NCBI GenBank assembly: GCA_965215855.1
Contig: CBDCER010000003.1
Coordinates: forward strand, 1,984,001-2,048,000
Source of the DNA: J027 sp965215855
GTDB taxonomy: Bacteria > Chloroflexota > Anaerolineae > Aggregatilineales > J027
DNA length: 64,000 bases
Direction: 5' to 3'
Positions 44,417 to 52,602 of the stretch are shown piece after piece. A model generated the notes under the pieces. That model searched no databases. It was not told the DNA's origin and saw only the letters and a list, made by a program, of their open reading frames with translations. Within the stretch, counting starts at the first letter, position 1. Each line of letters begins with the position of its first letter. Both the position numbers and the translations under genes were made by a program.

Positions 44417-45268
44417 ATGCGGATTCTCGTTACAGGCGCGAAGGGTCAGGTGGGCCGAGAACTGATGCGGCAGTTAGCCCTCGACCACAGCGTCACTGGT
44501 ATCGACATTGAAGAACTAGACATCACCGACGGCCAGCGTGTGTTGGAATTTATCACTGATTTGAAGCCAGAAATAGTGATCCATCTGGCAGCGTTAACTA
44601 ATGTAGATTACTGTGCCAAACATCCTGATAAGGCGCTGTGGATCAACGGCTATGGAACGCGCAATGTGGCGTTGGGTTGTCAGGCGGTGGACGCGACACT
44701 GGTGCATATCAGCACCAATGAGGTTTTTGACGGGACGAATACAGGGGCTTACCTGGAATATGATGCGACTAAGCCTGTTAATCCTTATGCTTATAGCAAA
44801 TGGGTGGCGGAACGAATGGTGCGCGATTTGGTGAAGCGGCATTATATTGTGCGGCTATCGTGGTTGTTCGCACATGGGGGACGTAATTTCATCCATGCCA
44901 TTTTGGGTCGTGCGAAGTCAGGGCAACCGTTGCGCGTGGTTGTCAACGAAGTCGCCACGCCAACCTATAATCCTGATGCGGTAGCGGCCATCATTCAATT
45001 GATGACGACTGGCATGTATGGCATTTATCATCTAACGAATGAAGGCCGGGCGTCACGCTGGGATTTTGCGCGGTATGTGCTGGACATTGCGGGTTTTCAG
45101 GACACACCGATTGAACGTATCAGTTCGTATGAGTATCCACGCACCTCAAAGCCACCGGAATATGCAGTGTTGCGAAACTTTGCAGCAGCACGGCTAGGGA
45201 TCAAACTACGGCCCTGGCAGGATGCGGTCCGAGCTTTCTGTGAAATCGAGTTCCCGAACGTGGTCTGA
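44417..45268 (+). CDS. rmlD: dTDP-4-dehydrorhamnose reductase
   Basis: 283 residues from the ATG at 44417. SDR fold: MRILVTGAKGQVGRELMRQL, DITDGQRVLEFITDLKPEIVIHLAALTNVD, then STNEVFDGTN and YAYSKWVAERMV (Tyr and Lys of the active site). It catalyses the last step to dTDP-L-rhamnose for surface glycans. The usual RmlA, B and C genes are not in the window. It overlaps no neighbour; 19 bases separate it from a GT2 gene, consistent with polysaccharide assembly. The frame is open back to 44315, inside the IS end, which is fortuitous. Confidence 0.92.
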   Translation: MRILVTGAKGQVGRELMRQLALDHSVTGIDIEELDITDGQRVLEFITDLKPEIVIHLAALTNVDYCAKHPDKALWINGYGTRNVALGCQAVDATLVHISTNEVFDGTNTGAYLEYDATKPVNPYAYSKWVAERMVRDLVKRHYIVRLSWLFAHGGRNFIHAILGRAKSGQPLRVVVNEVATPTYNPDAVAAIIQLMTTGMYGIYHLTNEGRASRWDFARYVLDIAGFQDTPIERISSYEYPRTSKPPEYAVLRNFAAARLGIKLRPWQDAVRAFCEIEFPNVV

Positions 45269-45287
45269 GGTGGTATTTCAAACGACG

Positions 45288-46310
45288 ATGGTGGCAGGCC
45301 GGATGTCGATTATCATTCCGCACTGGAATGGTAAGCATCATCTGGAGACATGCCTATCCGCGCTGCAGGCCCAAACTTATCCCAACATTGAGGTGATTTT
45401 GGCCGACAATGCGTCTACAGATGGGTCCCAAGCGTATGTTCGCGAATATTTCCCGGATACCATTATCGAGCAATTGCCAGAGAATCGGGGGTTTACTGGG
45501 GCGTGTAATGCTGGGATACGAATTGCCAGCGGGGAATATATCGCGCTACTGAATAATGATACTGAGGTTGATTCAAACTGGGCAGCAGAAGTCGTGGCCG
45601 CCTTTGAGCGCCAGCCGGATGCAGGCTTTGTGGCGTCTAAGATGTTGTTATTTGAAGAACGGGATCGGTTTCATACAGCGGGCGATTTCTATCGAGTAGA
45701 TGGGCAACCCGGGAATCGGGGCGTGTGGGAAAAAGACACCGGGCAATATGACCACGAAGCGTATGTGTTCTCCGCGTGTGGCGGCTCTAGCGTATACCGA
45801 CGTTCAATGTTGGAAGATATTGGTCTACTGGATGATGATTTCTTTTTCTCTGCCGAAGATCTGGATCTAGCCTGGCGAGCGCAATTGCAGGGTTATCAAT
45901 GCCTATACGTACCGACGGCTGTTGTGTATCATCAGTTGTCGGCCAGTGGTGGTGGTGTGACTGCCAGCTTTTATAACGCTCGCAATCTGATCTATCTGTT
46001 GGTCAAAGATTATCCGGCAGCTCTGTGGAGACGCTACTGGTGGGCAATTTTGCGAAATCAGTTGCGCCAAACGCGCGAGGCATTGCGAGCCTGGCGCGGC
46101 AAAGCAGCACGGGCCACCCTGCGCGGGCAGATGGTTGGAGTATTGCGTGCGCCGAGCATTTTCTTCCGCAAACGCCGCGCCATTCAACATAGCCGTAGTG
46201 TATCTATAGCATATTTGGAATCTATTTTGTCTCCGATTGAGGGACGGTCTGCATCATCCGCAGCAACCGATGAACAAGCGTCCCCAGTAACACAAGATGC
46301 AGGAGCATAG
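45288..46310 (+). CDS. Family 2 glycosyltransferase (rhamnosyltransferase-like)
   Basis: 340 residues from the ATG at 45288 (a second Met at 45303). GT-A fold: MSIIIPHWNGKHHLETCL, YPNIEVILADNASTDGS, ENRGFTGACNAGI and YIALLNNDTEVD (metal-binding Asp pair), then FFSAEDLDLAWR, a GT2 rhamnosyltransferase-type motif. It follows rmlD closely and probably transfers rhamnose or another sugar to a cell-surface glycan. Overlaps the next glycosyltransferase gene by 14 bases. Confidence 0.88.
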   Translation: MVAGRMSIIIPHWNGKHHLETCLSALQAQTYPNIEVILADNASTDGSQAYVREYFPDTIIEQLPENRGFTGACNAGIRIASGEYIALLNNDTEVDSNWAAEVVAAFERQPDAGFVASKMLLFEERDRFHTAGDFYRVDGQPGNRGVWEKDTGQYDHEAYVFSACGGSSVYRRSMLEDIGLLDDDFFFSAEDLDLAWRAQLQGYQCLYVPTAVVYHQLSASGGGVTASFYNARNLIYLLVKDYPAALWRRYWWAILRNQLRQTREALRAWRGKAARATLRGQMVGVLRAPSIFFRKRRAIQHSRSVSIAYLESILSPIEGRSASSAATDEQASPVTQDAGA

Positions 46311-47046
46311 CTTGGGCGAGAAGCCATCCTTATCAATTGTCATTCCCGCTTATAACGAAGGTAATATAGATCGGCTGCCGAAGAGTATAACGGAAATCGT
46401 GACGTTCGTGCAGCGACAAGGTTTTCCAATAGAAGTCATCATTGTCAACAATAACAGCACTGATAATACACAAGCCGTTATTGACGATGCGGCAGCGGAG
46501 TTTCCGTTCGTCAAGCCGATGTTTGAAGAAACGCAAGGCAAAGGTGCAGCGGTGCAAACAGGAATGATGGCGGCGCAAAACGATTATCTATTTATCTGCG
46601 ATGCGGATTTATCAATGACAATTGAACAGGTGGTAAATTTCCTGCCGCCCAATCTTGAAGATTATGATATCGCCATTGCTAGCCGTGAGGGGCCGGGAGC
46701 CAAGCGTGTGGACGAGCCAGAATTCCGGCATATTATCGGCCGCATGTTCAATCTAATTGTACAGGTTTTCGCAGTCCGTGGGTTGCGCGATACTCAATGT
46801 GGCTTCAAAAGTTTTCGGCGGGAAATCGCACACGAATTGTTTCCATTGCAGACGATAGATGGTTGGACGTTTGATGTAGAATTGCTGCACATCGCACAAA
46901 AACGAGGCTATACCATTCGGGAAGTGCCAATTACCTGGTACTACAAGAACAATTCCAAAATTAAACCATTTAGAGACGCACTGAAGATGTTCCGTGATGT
47001 TTTAAGAATCCGGTGGAACAGTTTGCGCGGGCGATATAATCGTTAA
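46297..47046 (+). CDS. Family 2 glycosyltransferase (DPM1-like)
   Basis: 249 residues. GT-A motifs SLSIVIPAYNEGN, VIIVNNNSTDNT, GKGAAVQTGM and LFICDADLSM; DTQCGFKSFRRE and VPITWYYKNNSKIKP are seen in dolichyl/polyprenyl-phosphate mannose or glucose synthases. It would load a sugar onto a lipid carrier. No membrane segment is obvious. It overlaps the upstream GT2 gene, so the three genes 44417-47046 look like one operon. Confidence 0.9.
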   Translation: MQEHSLGEKPSLSIVIPAYNEGNIDRLPKSITEIVTFVQRQGFPIEVIIVNNNSTDNTQAVIDDAAAEFPFVKPMFEETQGKGAAVQTGMMAAQNDYLFICDADLSMTIEQVVNFLPPNLEDYDIAIASREGPGAKRVDEPEFRHIIGRMFNLIVQVFAVRGLRDTQCGFKSFRREIAHELFPLQTIDGWTFDVELLHIAQKRGYTIREVPITWYYKNNSKIKPFRDALKMFRDVLRIRWNSLRGRYNR

Positions 47047-47052
47047 GCCAAT

Positions 47053-47796
47053 CTAGCCCTCAACTGGCAAGAATTCCAGTGTTTCTGTGGTAGCGTTCGA
47101 CAAATCGTGATAATAGCCGCGCCGTTCAGGGTTGACCAGTTGGGCGAGTTGATACATGGCCTCATCTGTCATCTGGCGCATTATCTCGCGGGGAATGCGG
47201 GGCTGATCACCCGTTTTGAAGCGGAATGCCGGCCCAAAGCGAATCTCGATACGCGTGCGGCGGAGGCGCTTCATATTACGGCTCACTTTATCGGTATATT
47301 CGAGTCCAATGGGCACAATGGCAGCATTGGTTTTTGTGGCAACATAGGTAAATCCCTCTTTGACCTCAATCATCTGGGGCTGGCGCGTGCCTTCGGGAGC
47401 GATGAGTATGCAATGCCCAGCGTTGAGAAGGTCGATGGTGTTGGTGAGTGCCTTGCGATCAAAATTATGGCGATCCACTGAATAGACGCCCCATAACCGC
47501 GCCAATGTTCCCACAAACAGATTCCGCAAATTCTCAACTTTAGACATAGGCACGACAAAACGATTGGTCACGGCTCCCATCACAACAATGGGATCAGGAA
47601 ACCCAATATGGTTCATGACCAGCAATGTCGGACCATCGGAGGGAATATACTCTGTGCCCGTAATTCTCGGTTTGACGATCAGGCGAAAACCCAGTGGGCG
47701 CAGCAACCAGTCTCGCAGGATGCGCCGTCGCCAGTTACACCGTTTCTGACGACGGACAATATCTGGTACAGGCGAAGTAGACTCAGCGGTTCCCAT
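47053..47796 (-). CDS. 1-acyl-sn-glycerol-3-phosphate acyltransferase (PlsC-like)
   Basis: 247 residues. LLVMNHIGFPDPIVVMGAV carries the H-x4-D catalytic motif, and ILIAPEGTRQ is the glycerophosphate-binding motif. Makes phosphatidate for membrane lipids at the inner membrane face. It overlaps the start of the pseudouridine synthase gene by 14 bases, suggesting co-transcription. Acyl donor cannot be read. Confidence 0.9.
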   Translation of the reverse strand: MGTAESTSPVPDIVRRQKRCNWRRRILRDWLLRPLGFRLIVKPRITGTEYIPSDGPTLLVMNHIGFPDPIVVMGAVTNRFVVPMSKVENLRNLFVGTLARLWGVYSVDRHNFDRKALTNTIDLLNAGHCILIAPEGTRQPQMIEVKEGFTYVATKTNAAIVPIGLEYTDKVSRNMKRLRRTRIEIRFGPAFRFKTGDQPRIPREIMRQMTDEAMYQLAQLVNPERRGYYHDLSNATTETLEFLPVEG

Positions 47797-48568
47797 CGCG
47801 ACGCTTCCTCTTTCGGATGGCTTTTTGTTTCCGCTGTGTCTGTTGTTTATTCAACGATTTTTTGAGATCTTCCACTTCATCACGGGTCAGGCGACGCGAT
47901 TTACCGGGCCGCAAATCTCCCAGTTCCAACGGACCGATATGGGTGCGAATAAGCCGCTCGACTGGATGTCCCAATACCTCAGCAATGGTACGAATTTGGC
48001 GCTTATGACCTTCGCCCATAACAACGCGCAGCCAGGTCGTTCTGCGGGTTTGGCTCAAGACACGTACAGAACAGGGTGCAGTATGGAAGCCATCGGGCAA
48101 TTTGATACCACTACGCCAACTATTCAATTTATGTTCATCAATTTGACCTTCGATCAACACTTTGTAGGTTTTCTTATGTCCATAACGCGGGTGAGTGATC
48201 TGGTTGGTCAATTCACCATCGTTAGTCAGCAACACCAATCCCTCGCTATTGAGGTCAAGTCGTCCGACAGGATAGAGGCGCACATCAGAGTTCACCAGCT
48301 CCGTGATAAGAGGACGATCATGCAATGGCTCATCTTTCACCGTGGACAGGACGCCGCGTGGTTTATGCACCACAAAATATTGCCTGGGTTCAGGTTTGGG
48401 CAATCGCTGCCCCTTCACATGAATTTCATCGCGCTCAGGATCCGCCTTCTGACCTAACTGTGCAATTTGCCCATTAACTGTGACAGCTCCTGCTGCAATG
48501 AGGTCTTCAGCGCCACGTCGCGAGGCCAGCCCCGCCTGGGCAATCAGTTTTTGTAAACGTTGTTCCAT
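47783..48568 (-). CDS. 23S rRNA pseudouridine synthase (RluB/RsuA-like)
   Basis: 261 residues. An N-terminal S4 domain (RLQKLIAQAGLASRRGAEDL, VTVNGQ) is followed by the RsuA-type catalytic domain with VHKPRGVLST, the active-site Asp in PVGRLDLNSEGLVLLTND and KTYKVLIEG. The basic tail is RKQKAIRKRKRR. It isomerises a uridine in large-subunit rRNA; RluB and RluE are both possible by sequence. The start is seven bases after the end of the secreted protein gene. Confidence 0.9.
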   Translation of the reverse strand: MEQRLQKLIAQAGLASRRGAEDLIAAGAVTVNGQIAQLGQKADPERDEIHVKGQRLPKPEPRQYFVVHKPRGVLSTVKDEPLHDRPLITELVNSDVRLYPVGRLDLNSEGLVLLTNDGELTNQITHPRYGHKKTYKVLIEGQIDEHKLNSWRSGIKLPDGFHTAPCSVRVLSQTRRTTWLRVVMGEGHKRQIRTIAEVLGHPVERLIRTHIGPLELGDLRPGKSRRLTRDEVEDLKKSLNKQQTQRKQKAIRKRKRRDGNR

Positions 48569-48574
48569 AGTTGG

Positions 48575-50749
48575 TTATTCATTCCTTGTCACCACCAGTT
48601 GATAGTCACCACCGGATAAATCTCCGAAACTGGAAGCTTCAATAATCATTTGCTGTTCAGCCTCAAGCTGTACGATGATGCGCGGGTTAAATCCTCCGGC
48701 GCTATCATCATCTTCAGCAAGTAACTGGTTTTCAGCATTGTATACATAGAGATAAGGGTCGTAAACCTGGTCTTCGTTGGTGCTAGTCAAGATCACGCTA
48801 TAGGAACCCGCTTCAGGGGCAGTGAAGCGCCAGGTATGGCGTTCGGCGCGGGGTAACGTGCTCGTGATGGGAATATCAACTTGCAAATCGCCGCGTGCGC
48901 TCTCTGTTGCGACAGTTGCGGGGTCAGTGGTCGATGTCTGGAATTGCAGTTGGTAAGTTTGTTGGCCCGGTCCGCGATAGTGTATCAGGATCAGATACTC
49001 AGTGGCGATAGGCATAACGTTTTCAGTATATAAACTACCCATTGAGGACTCGGCGACATCAGCCCAGATAATATCCATAAGTTCAATCTGGAAATCCTGG
49101 GGTAGGCCTTCACCACCATTGCCAGTTAGCAGTGTAAGAGAAAGATATTGTTCGGGAGGGACAACGACAACCCACAGGGAATAAGTATCTTCAGGATTAT
49201 GCAGAGTGTCCAATATAGCAATCGAGTCATCGTTCATGATTGGAACATAGCGACCAGGCTGGCCTGCTGGCGAAAAATAAGTCCGTCCTTCGGCCAACGA
49301 TAGATAATAAGCCCCGCCGATAGTAGCATTATATTCACGCAGATAGACCGTGTAACGTCCGCTTTCGGGCAGGCGAAGATCGGTCAGGGCCGGATTGCGT
49401 TGATAGCCGCCGTCGTCGTCGGTGAATCGTTGTCCACCAGGAGCCACTATCTCCATAACCATATCCAATAACTCGTTGGGATCAACAGGCACAGCGGAAA
49501 TACTGATGACCTGTCCAGCAGTACCCCAGAAATGCCATTCGTGTATGGTAGTGGGCAACAGGCGGCGCGAAACTGTCTGGCCGACCTCAATCTCGCCAAC
49601 TAGCGGAGATGCCATTGGGTCGGTTATCAGTAATTCGAGCATATAGGGACCCTGAGCGTCGAAAACATAGGATGTGACCGTGATGAAGTAAACCCCATCA
49701 GCGGGCAACTGGAAATTGACGATGGCAGCGTTCTGACCACGTCCATCGTCATCATTTTCATCCAGGATGTTGCCATCAATATCAAGAAATTCCAGATAAG
49801 AGTCAAAACTGGTCGAGGATAGCAGCACCGATACCTGATCTCCGGCACTGCCTCTGAAATAATAGTAAACTTCTTCACTATCCAGTGTGCCTGCCAATAG
49901 TTCATTGTATTGGATTGGTAAGCTTTGTTCGATTGTTGGAGGAAAACCTAGGCCGGGTTCTAAAGAAAGCGTGTATGCCCCTTCACCCAGATTATCATAA
50001 GAACGAGCGAAGATACGATAATGTCCGGTTTGGGGCAAGACAATGTCGTAGAGTGTCGCATTGCGTCCGCGCCCGCTATCGTCATCAGTAAATAGTGGAA
50101 TATGCTCATCAATAGGGCTGTATAGTTCCAAGAATGGATCAAACTCGTTAGAACGCAGGCGGATAGTGATGTGTTGACTCGCTTCGCCTTCAAACTCCCA
50201 GATGTCCCAACGCCCAATCGTCAGGTGGTCAGTTACCGTTTGTCCAATTTCAATGGGTATGCCGGGCAGCGGGCCGGAGGGAATAAATGTGGATGGGTCC
50301 ATTCCTTCGGGCGTTAGGGTAGGAGGAATGAAAGTGCTGGTGGCGTTGATGGTCGGAAGCGGGTTCGCAGTTGGAGCGTCAACTACCCGCAGCAAGATTT
50401 CATATGATCCTGTAGTTCCTTCGGCGCCAGATACCAGCAGGCGATATGTCGAGGTGGCAGGCAGGCGAGTTTCGAGCATCGCATTGCCTTCGGTGACCAG
50501 GTTATCTTCTGCATCGTACAGCATGATGACAGGTGAAAGAATCGAATCTGTTGTAGGTGTCACAGAAACATGGACAGTTGCCGCGCCTGTACCATCGAAT
50601 AACCAAGTGTCTACCTCATCTGTCGAGGCGATAGATCCATTGAATGGTATATCGGGAGTCAGCCACTCACCCTCTTGGGCAGCGACAGAATTCCAGATGA
50701 AAACAATGGCGATACAGACAAACATACCCAAAATGAAACGGCGTTTCAT
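48575..50749 (-). CDS. Secreted protein with repeated PPC-type beta domains
   Basis: 724 residues from the ATG at 50749 (upstream in-frame codons are not needed). Signal peptide RRFILGMFVCIAIVFIWNSVA. Several beta-rich repeats follow, each with a DDDxGRGRNA loop then LPxTGxYxI and GxYxLSLE, for example GRGRNATLYDIVLPQTGHY and GQNAAIVNFQLPADGVY. These resemble bacterial pre-peptidase C-terminal domains, which decorate secreted enzymes. No catalytic domain is fused. The adjacent gene encodes a related protein. Confidence 0.8.
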   Translation of the reverse strand: MKRRFILGMFVCIAIVFIWNSVAAQEGEWLTPDIPFNGSIASTDEVDTWLFDGTGAATVHVSVTPTTDSILSPVIMLYDAEDNLVTEGNAMLETRLPATSTYRLLVSGAEGTTGSYEILLRVVDAPTANPLPTINATSTFIPPTLTPEGMDPSTFIPSGPLPGIPIEIGQTVTDHLTIGRWDIWEFEGEASQHITIRLRSNEFDPFLELYSPIDEHIPLFTDDDSGRGRNATLYDIVLPQTGHYRIFARSYDNLGEGAYTLSLEPGLGFPPTIEQSLPIQYNELLAGTLDSEEVYYYFRGSAGDQVSVLLSSTSFDSYLEFLDIDGNILDENDDDGRGQNAAIVNFQLPADGVYFITVTSYVFDAQGPYMLELLITDPMASPLVGEIEVGQTVSRRLLPTTIHEWHFWGTAGQVISISAVPVDPNELLDMVMEIVAPGGQRFTDDDGGYQRNPALTDLRLPESGRYTVYLREYNATIGGAYYLSLAEGRTYFSPAGQPGRYVPIMNDDSIAILDTLHNPEDTYSLWVVVVPPEQYLSLTLLTGNGGEGLPQDFQIELMDIIWADVAESSMGSLYTENVMPIATEYLILIHYRGPGQQTYQLQFQTSTTDPATVATESARGDLQVDIPITSTLPRAERHTWRFTAPEAGSYSVILTSTNEDQVYDPYLYVYNAENQLLAEDDDSAGGFNPRIIVQLEAEQQMIIEASSFGDLSGGDYQLVVTRNE

Positions 50750-50768
50750 GTTTATTTCTCCCCCTATC

Positions 50769-52367
50769 CTAACGAATCTCCCAATGCAGGGTAAATTCAC
50801 CCGCACTGAACTGATAGCCGTAAACGCGCAAGACATAAACCCCGTCTTCCTCAACAATCAAGGTCAGGCGTGGATTGATGTCGTAATTCTGACCGAAGCC
50901 AATATCGTCGACCAGTTCTAACAATGTACCATCTGGACGACTGATCTCCAGCACACCGTCGAAGCCCCAATGCCCCTCAACGCGTACATCAAAGACCTGG
51001 CCGGTTTCCAATTCAACCTCGAAAGTCAATGCGCCACCGAAGTCCACGCTCAGTAGTTCGGAGCCGCTTTCGGTTAAGGCCACACTCTCTGGCTCAGGTT
51101 GTGTGGCGGTAGGTGTGGGGCTGCTGGGTATCTCGGCAAGCGTGGGGCTGCTCGTGGGAACGGACGTGGTTGTTTCTGTGATCAGACGTTCTCTTTGCCA
51201 CGACAGACGATAAGCTCCAATCGAGTCATGGCTGAAAGCAGCGATATGGATGCGATAGGTCCCAGTGGTTGGCGCTACTACGTCTGCCAGAAAAGCATTG
51301 CGATCATCGCCACCATCATCATTAAAAGCAAGTGATTCCCCATCAGGAGCAACCAATTCGACCATTGGATCAAAGAATTCATCCGTATCGTCCCACACTT
51401 CAACAGAAATGGTGACAGTATCGCCCGCCGCTAATTCAACGACCCAAACATCACGCACGCCGTAGGCTTCTAATTCGGCGACAATAGGTTCATTATTGAA
51501 TGTTTCACCCTGCTCCACATCCCGTAGGATGAAGCCCTCATTGAGTGCCAATAAATAGGCTCCCGTACCTAAGCCGTCAATGCTGGTGGCGTAGATGGTG
51601 TAAACACCGGTAGCGGGTAGCTCGAAATTGATGACCAGTGCATCCAATGAGTCGTTGTGGTTATCATCCTCAGCAATAATTTCGCCATTGGGAGCCTGCA
51701 GCTGGATAAAGGGGTCGAAAGTCGCTCCCTCCAATGCGTGCAGACCGAAGGTGATCTGCATCTCGGCAAATCCCAGGAAGCTAAAGCGATGCGTATCCCC
51801 ATCTTGTGTGAATTCGCCAATATAGACATCGCCCAGTTCCAAACGTGTCGATTCACGACCGATTGACGCAGGGTTACCAGGTGTCGGAGGCAATGTTGGC
51901 TGGGCAGATGAGGAGGTGGGTTGAGGAGTGGCAAAATCGAAATTGATCGGTGACACACTAAGTTCATACCCTGTATCACCTGCACCAGTATTAAAATCCC
52001 CAGAGAGTGTCAGGTGATATACCCCTCCCTCTAGATAGAGCAACGGTAAATTGACCACTCCCTGGTCATCGGTTTTCAGACTGATAACCAAATTGCCAAT
52101 GGCATTGAACATCTGGATCGTTAGAGGGGCGTTGCCACTCGTGCGGATCACTGTGAGTGCGATGCTAGTTCCGGTCGGGACATCCAGCGACCACTCATGC
52201 TCGGCAGCTACAGGAGTCAATATACCAGTGACCGTCTGTCCTAGAGGAAATACGTCGCCACTTTGCCAGAGTTGTTCAGATGTGTTGTCAAGTTCGCTGG
52301 CCTGGACAGGCTGCCAGAAGAACGTCAACGTGAAGATTATTAAGCTAATAAGAATCAATCGTTGCAT
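50769..52367 (-). CDS. Secreted protein with PPC-type beta domains, paralogue of its neighbour
   Basis: 532 residues from the ATG at 52367. Signal peptide LILISLIIFTLTFFWQPVQA. Three or four PPC-like repeats (DDNHNDSLDALVINFELPA, NDDGGDDRNAFLADVVAPT, LVDDIGFGQNYDINPRLTL) are separated by Pro/Ser/Thr linkers. The architecture and loops match the protein at 48575-50749, 19 bases downstream, so they probably arose by duplication and are co-transcribed. The function is unknown; surface binding is plausible. Confidence 0.8.
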   Translation of the reverse strand: MQRLILISLIIFTLTFFWQPVQASELDNTSEQLWQSGDVFPLGQTVTGILTPVAAEHEWSLDVPTGTSIALTVIRTSGNAPLTIQMFNAIGNLVISLKTDDQGVVNLPLLYLEGGVYHLTLSGDFNTGAGDTGYELSVSPINFDFATPQPTSSSAQPTLPPTPGNPASIGRESTRLELGDVYIGEFTQDGDTHRFSFLGFAEMQITFGLHALEGATFDPFIQLQAPNGEIIAEDDNHNDSLDALVINFELPATGVYTIYATSIDGLGTGAYLLALNEGFILRDVEQGETFNNEPIVAELEAYGVRDVWVVELAAGDTVTISVEVWDDTDEFFDPMVELVAPDGESLAFNDDGGDDRNAFLADVVAPTTGTYRIHIAAFSHDSIGAYRLSWQRERLITETTTSVPTSSPTLAEIPSSPTPTATQPEPESVALTESGSELLSVDFGGALTFEVELETGQVFDVRVEGHWGFDGVLEISRPDGTLLELVDDIGFGQNYDINPRLTLIVEEDGVYVLRVYGYQFSAGEFTLHWEIR

Positions 52368-52498
52368 AGACCTATATTCCTTCTTCGGCAGCATTATAAC
52401 ATTGATAGGGCAAACATAAACAGATAGCATGTTCATGGCAGCGAACTTCACTTCAGGAAACCTGTCTGGTAGTTGGGGATTTTCTAGTGCAACTCTTA

Positions 52499-52527
52499 TT
52501 GAGCCGTGTTGGGCGCTGTGGTATGAT
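52499..52527 (+). promoter_or_regulatory. Candidate promoter of lon
   Basis: TTGAGC (52499-52504) and TATGAT (52522-52527) are separated by exactly 17 bases, 75 bases before the lon start. A transcript would begin near 52534. No heat-shock operator was recognised. Confidence 0.6.
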
Positions 52528-52602
52528 GTTGTCGTAGAGAACCGCAAATCGGGCTTATTTTGAGGTTTTTTTATCATTAAAGAGGATACCGGCACATAGC
52601 CT

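Noticed and set aside
50750..50857. N-terminal extension of the PPC protein starting at 50857
   Set aside because: The internal Met at 50749 is followed by a proper signal peptide; the upstream residues are not membrane-like and would bury it.
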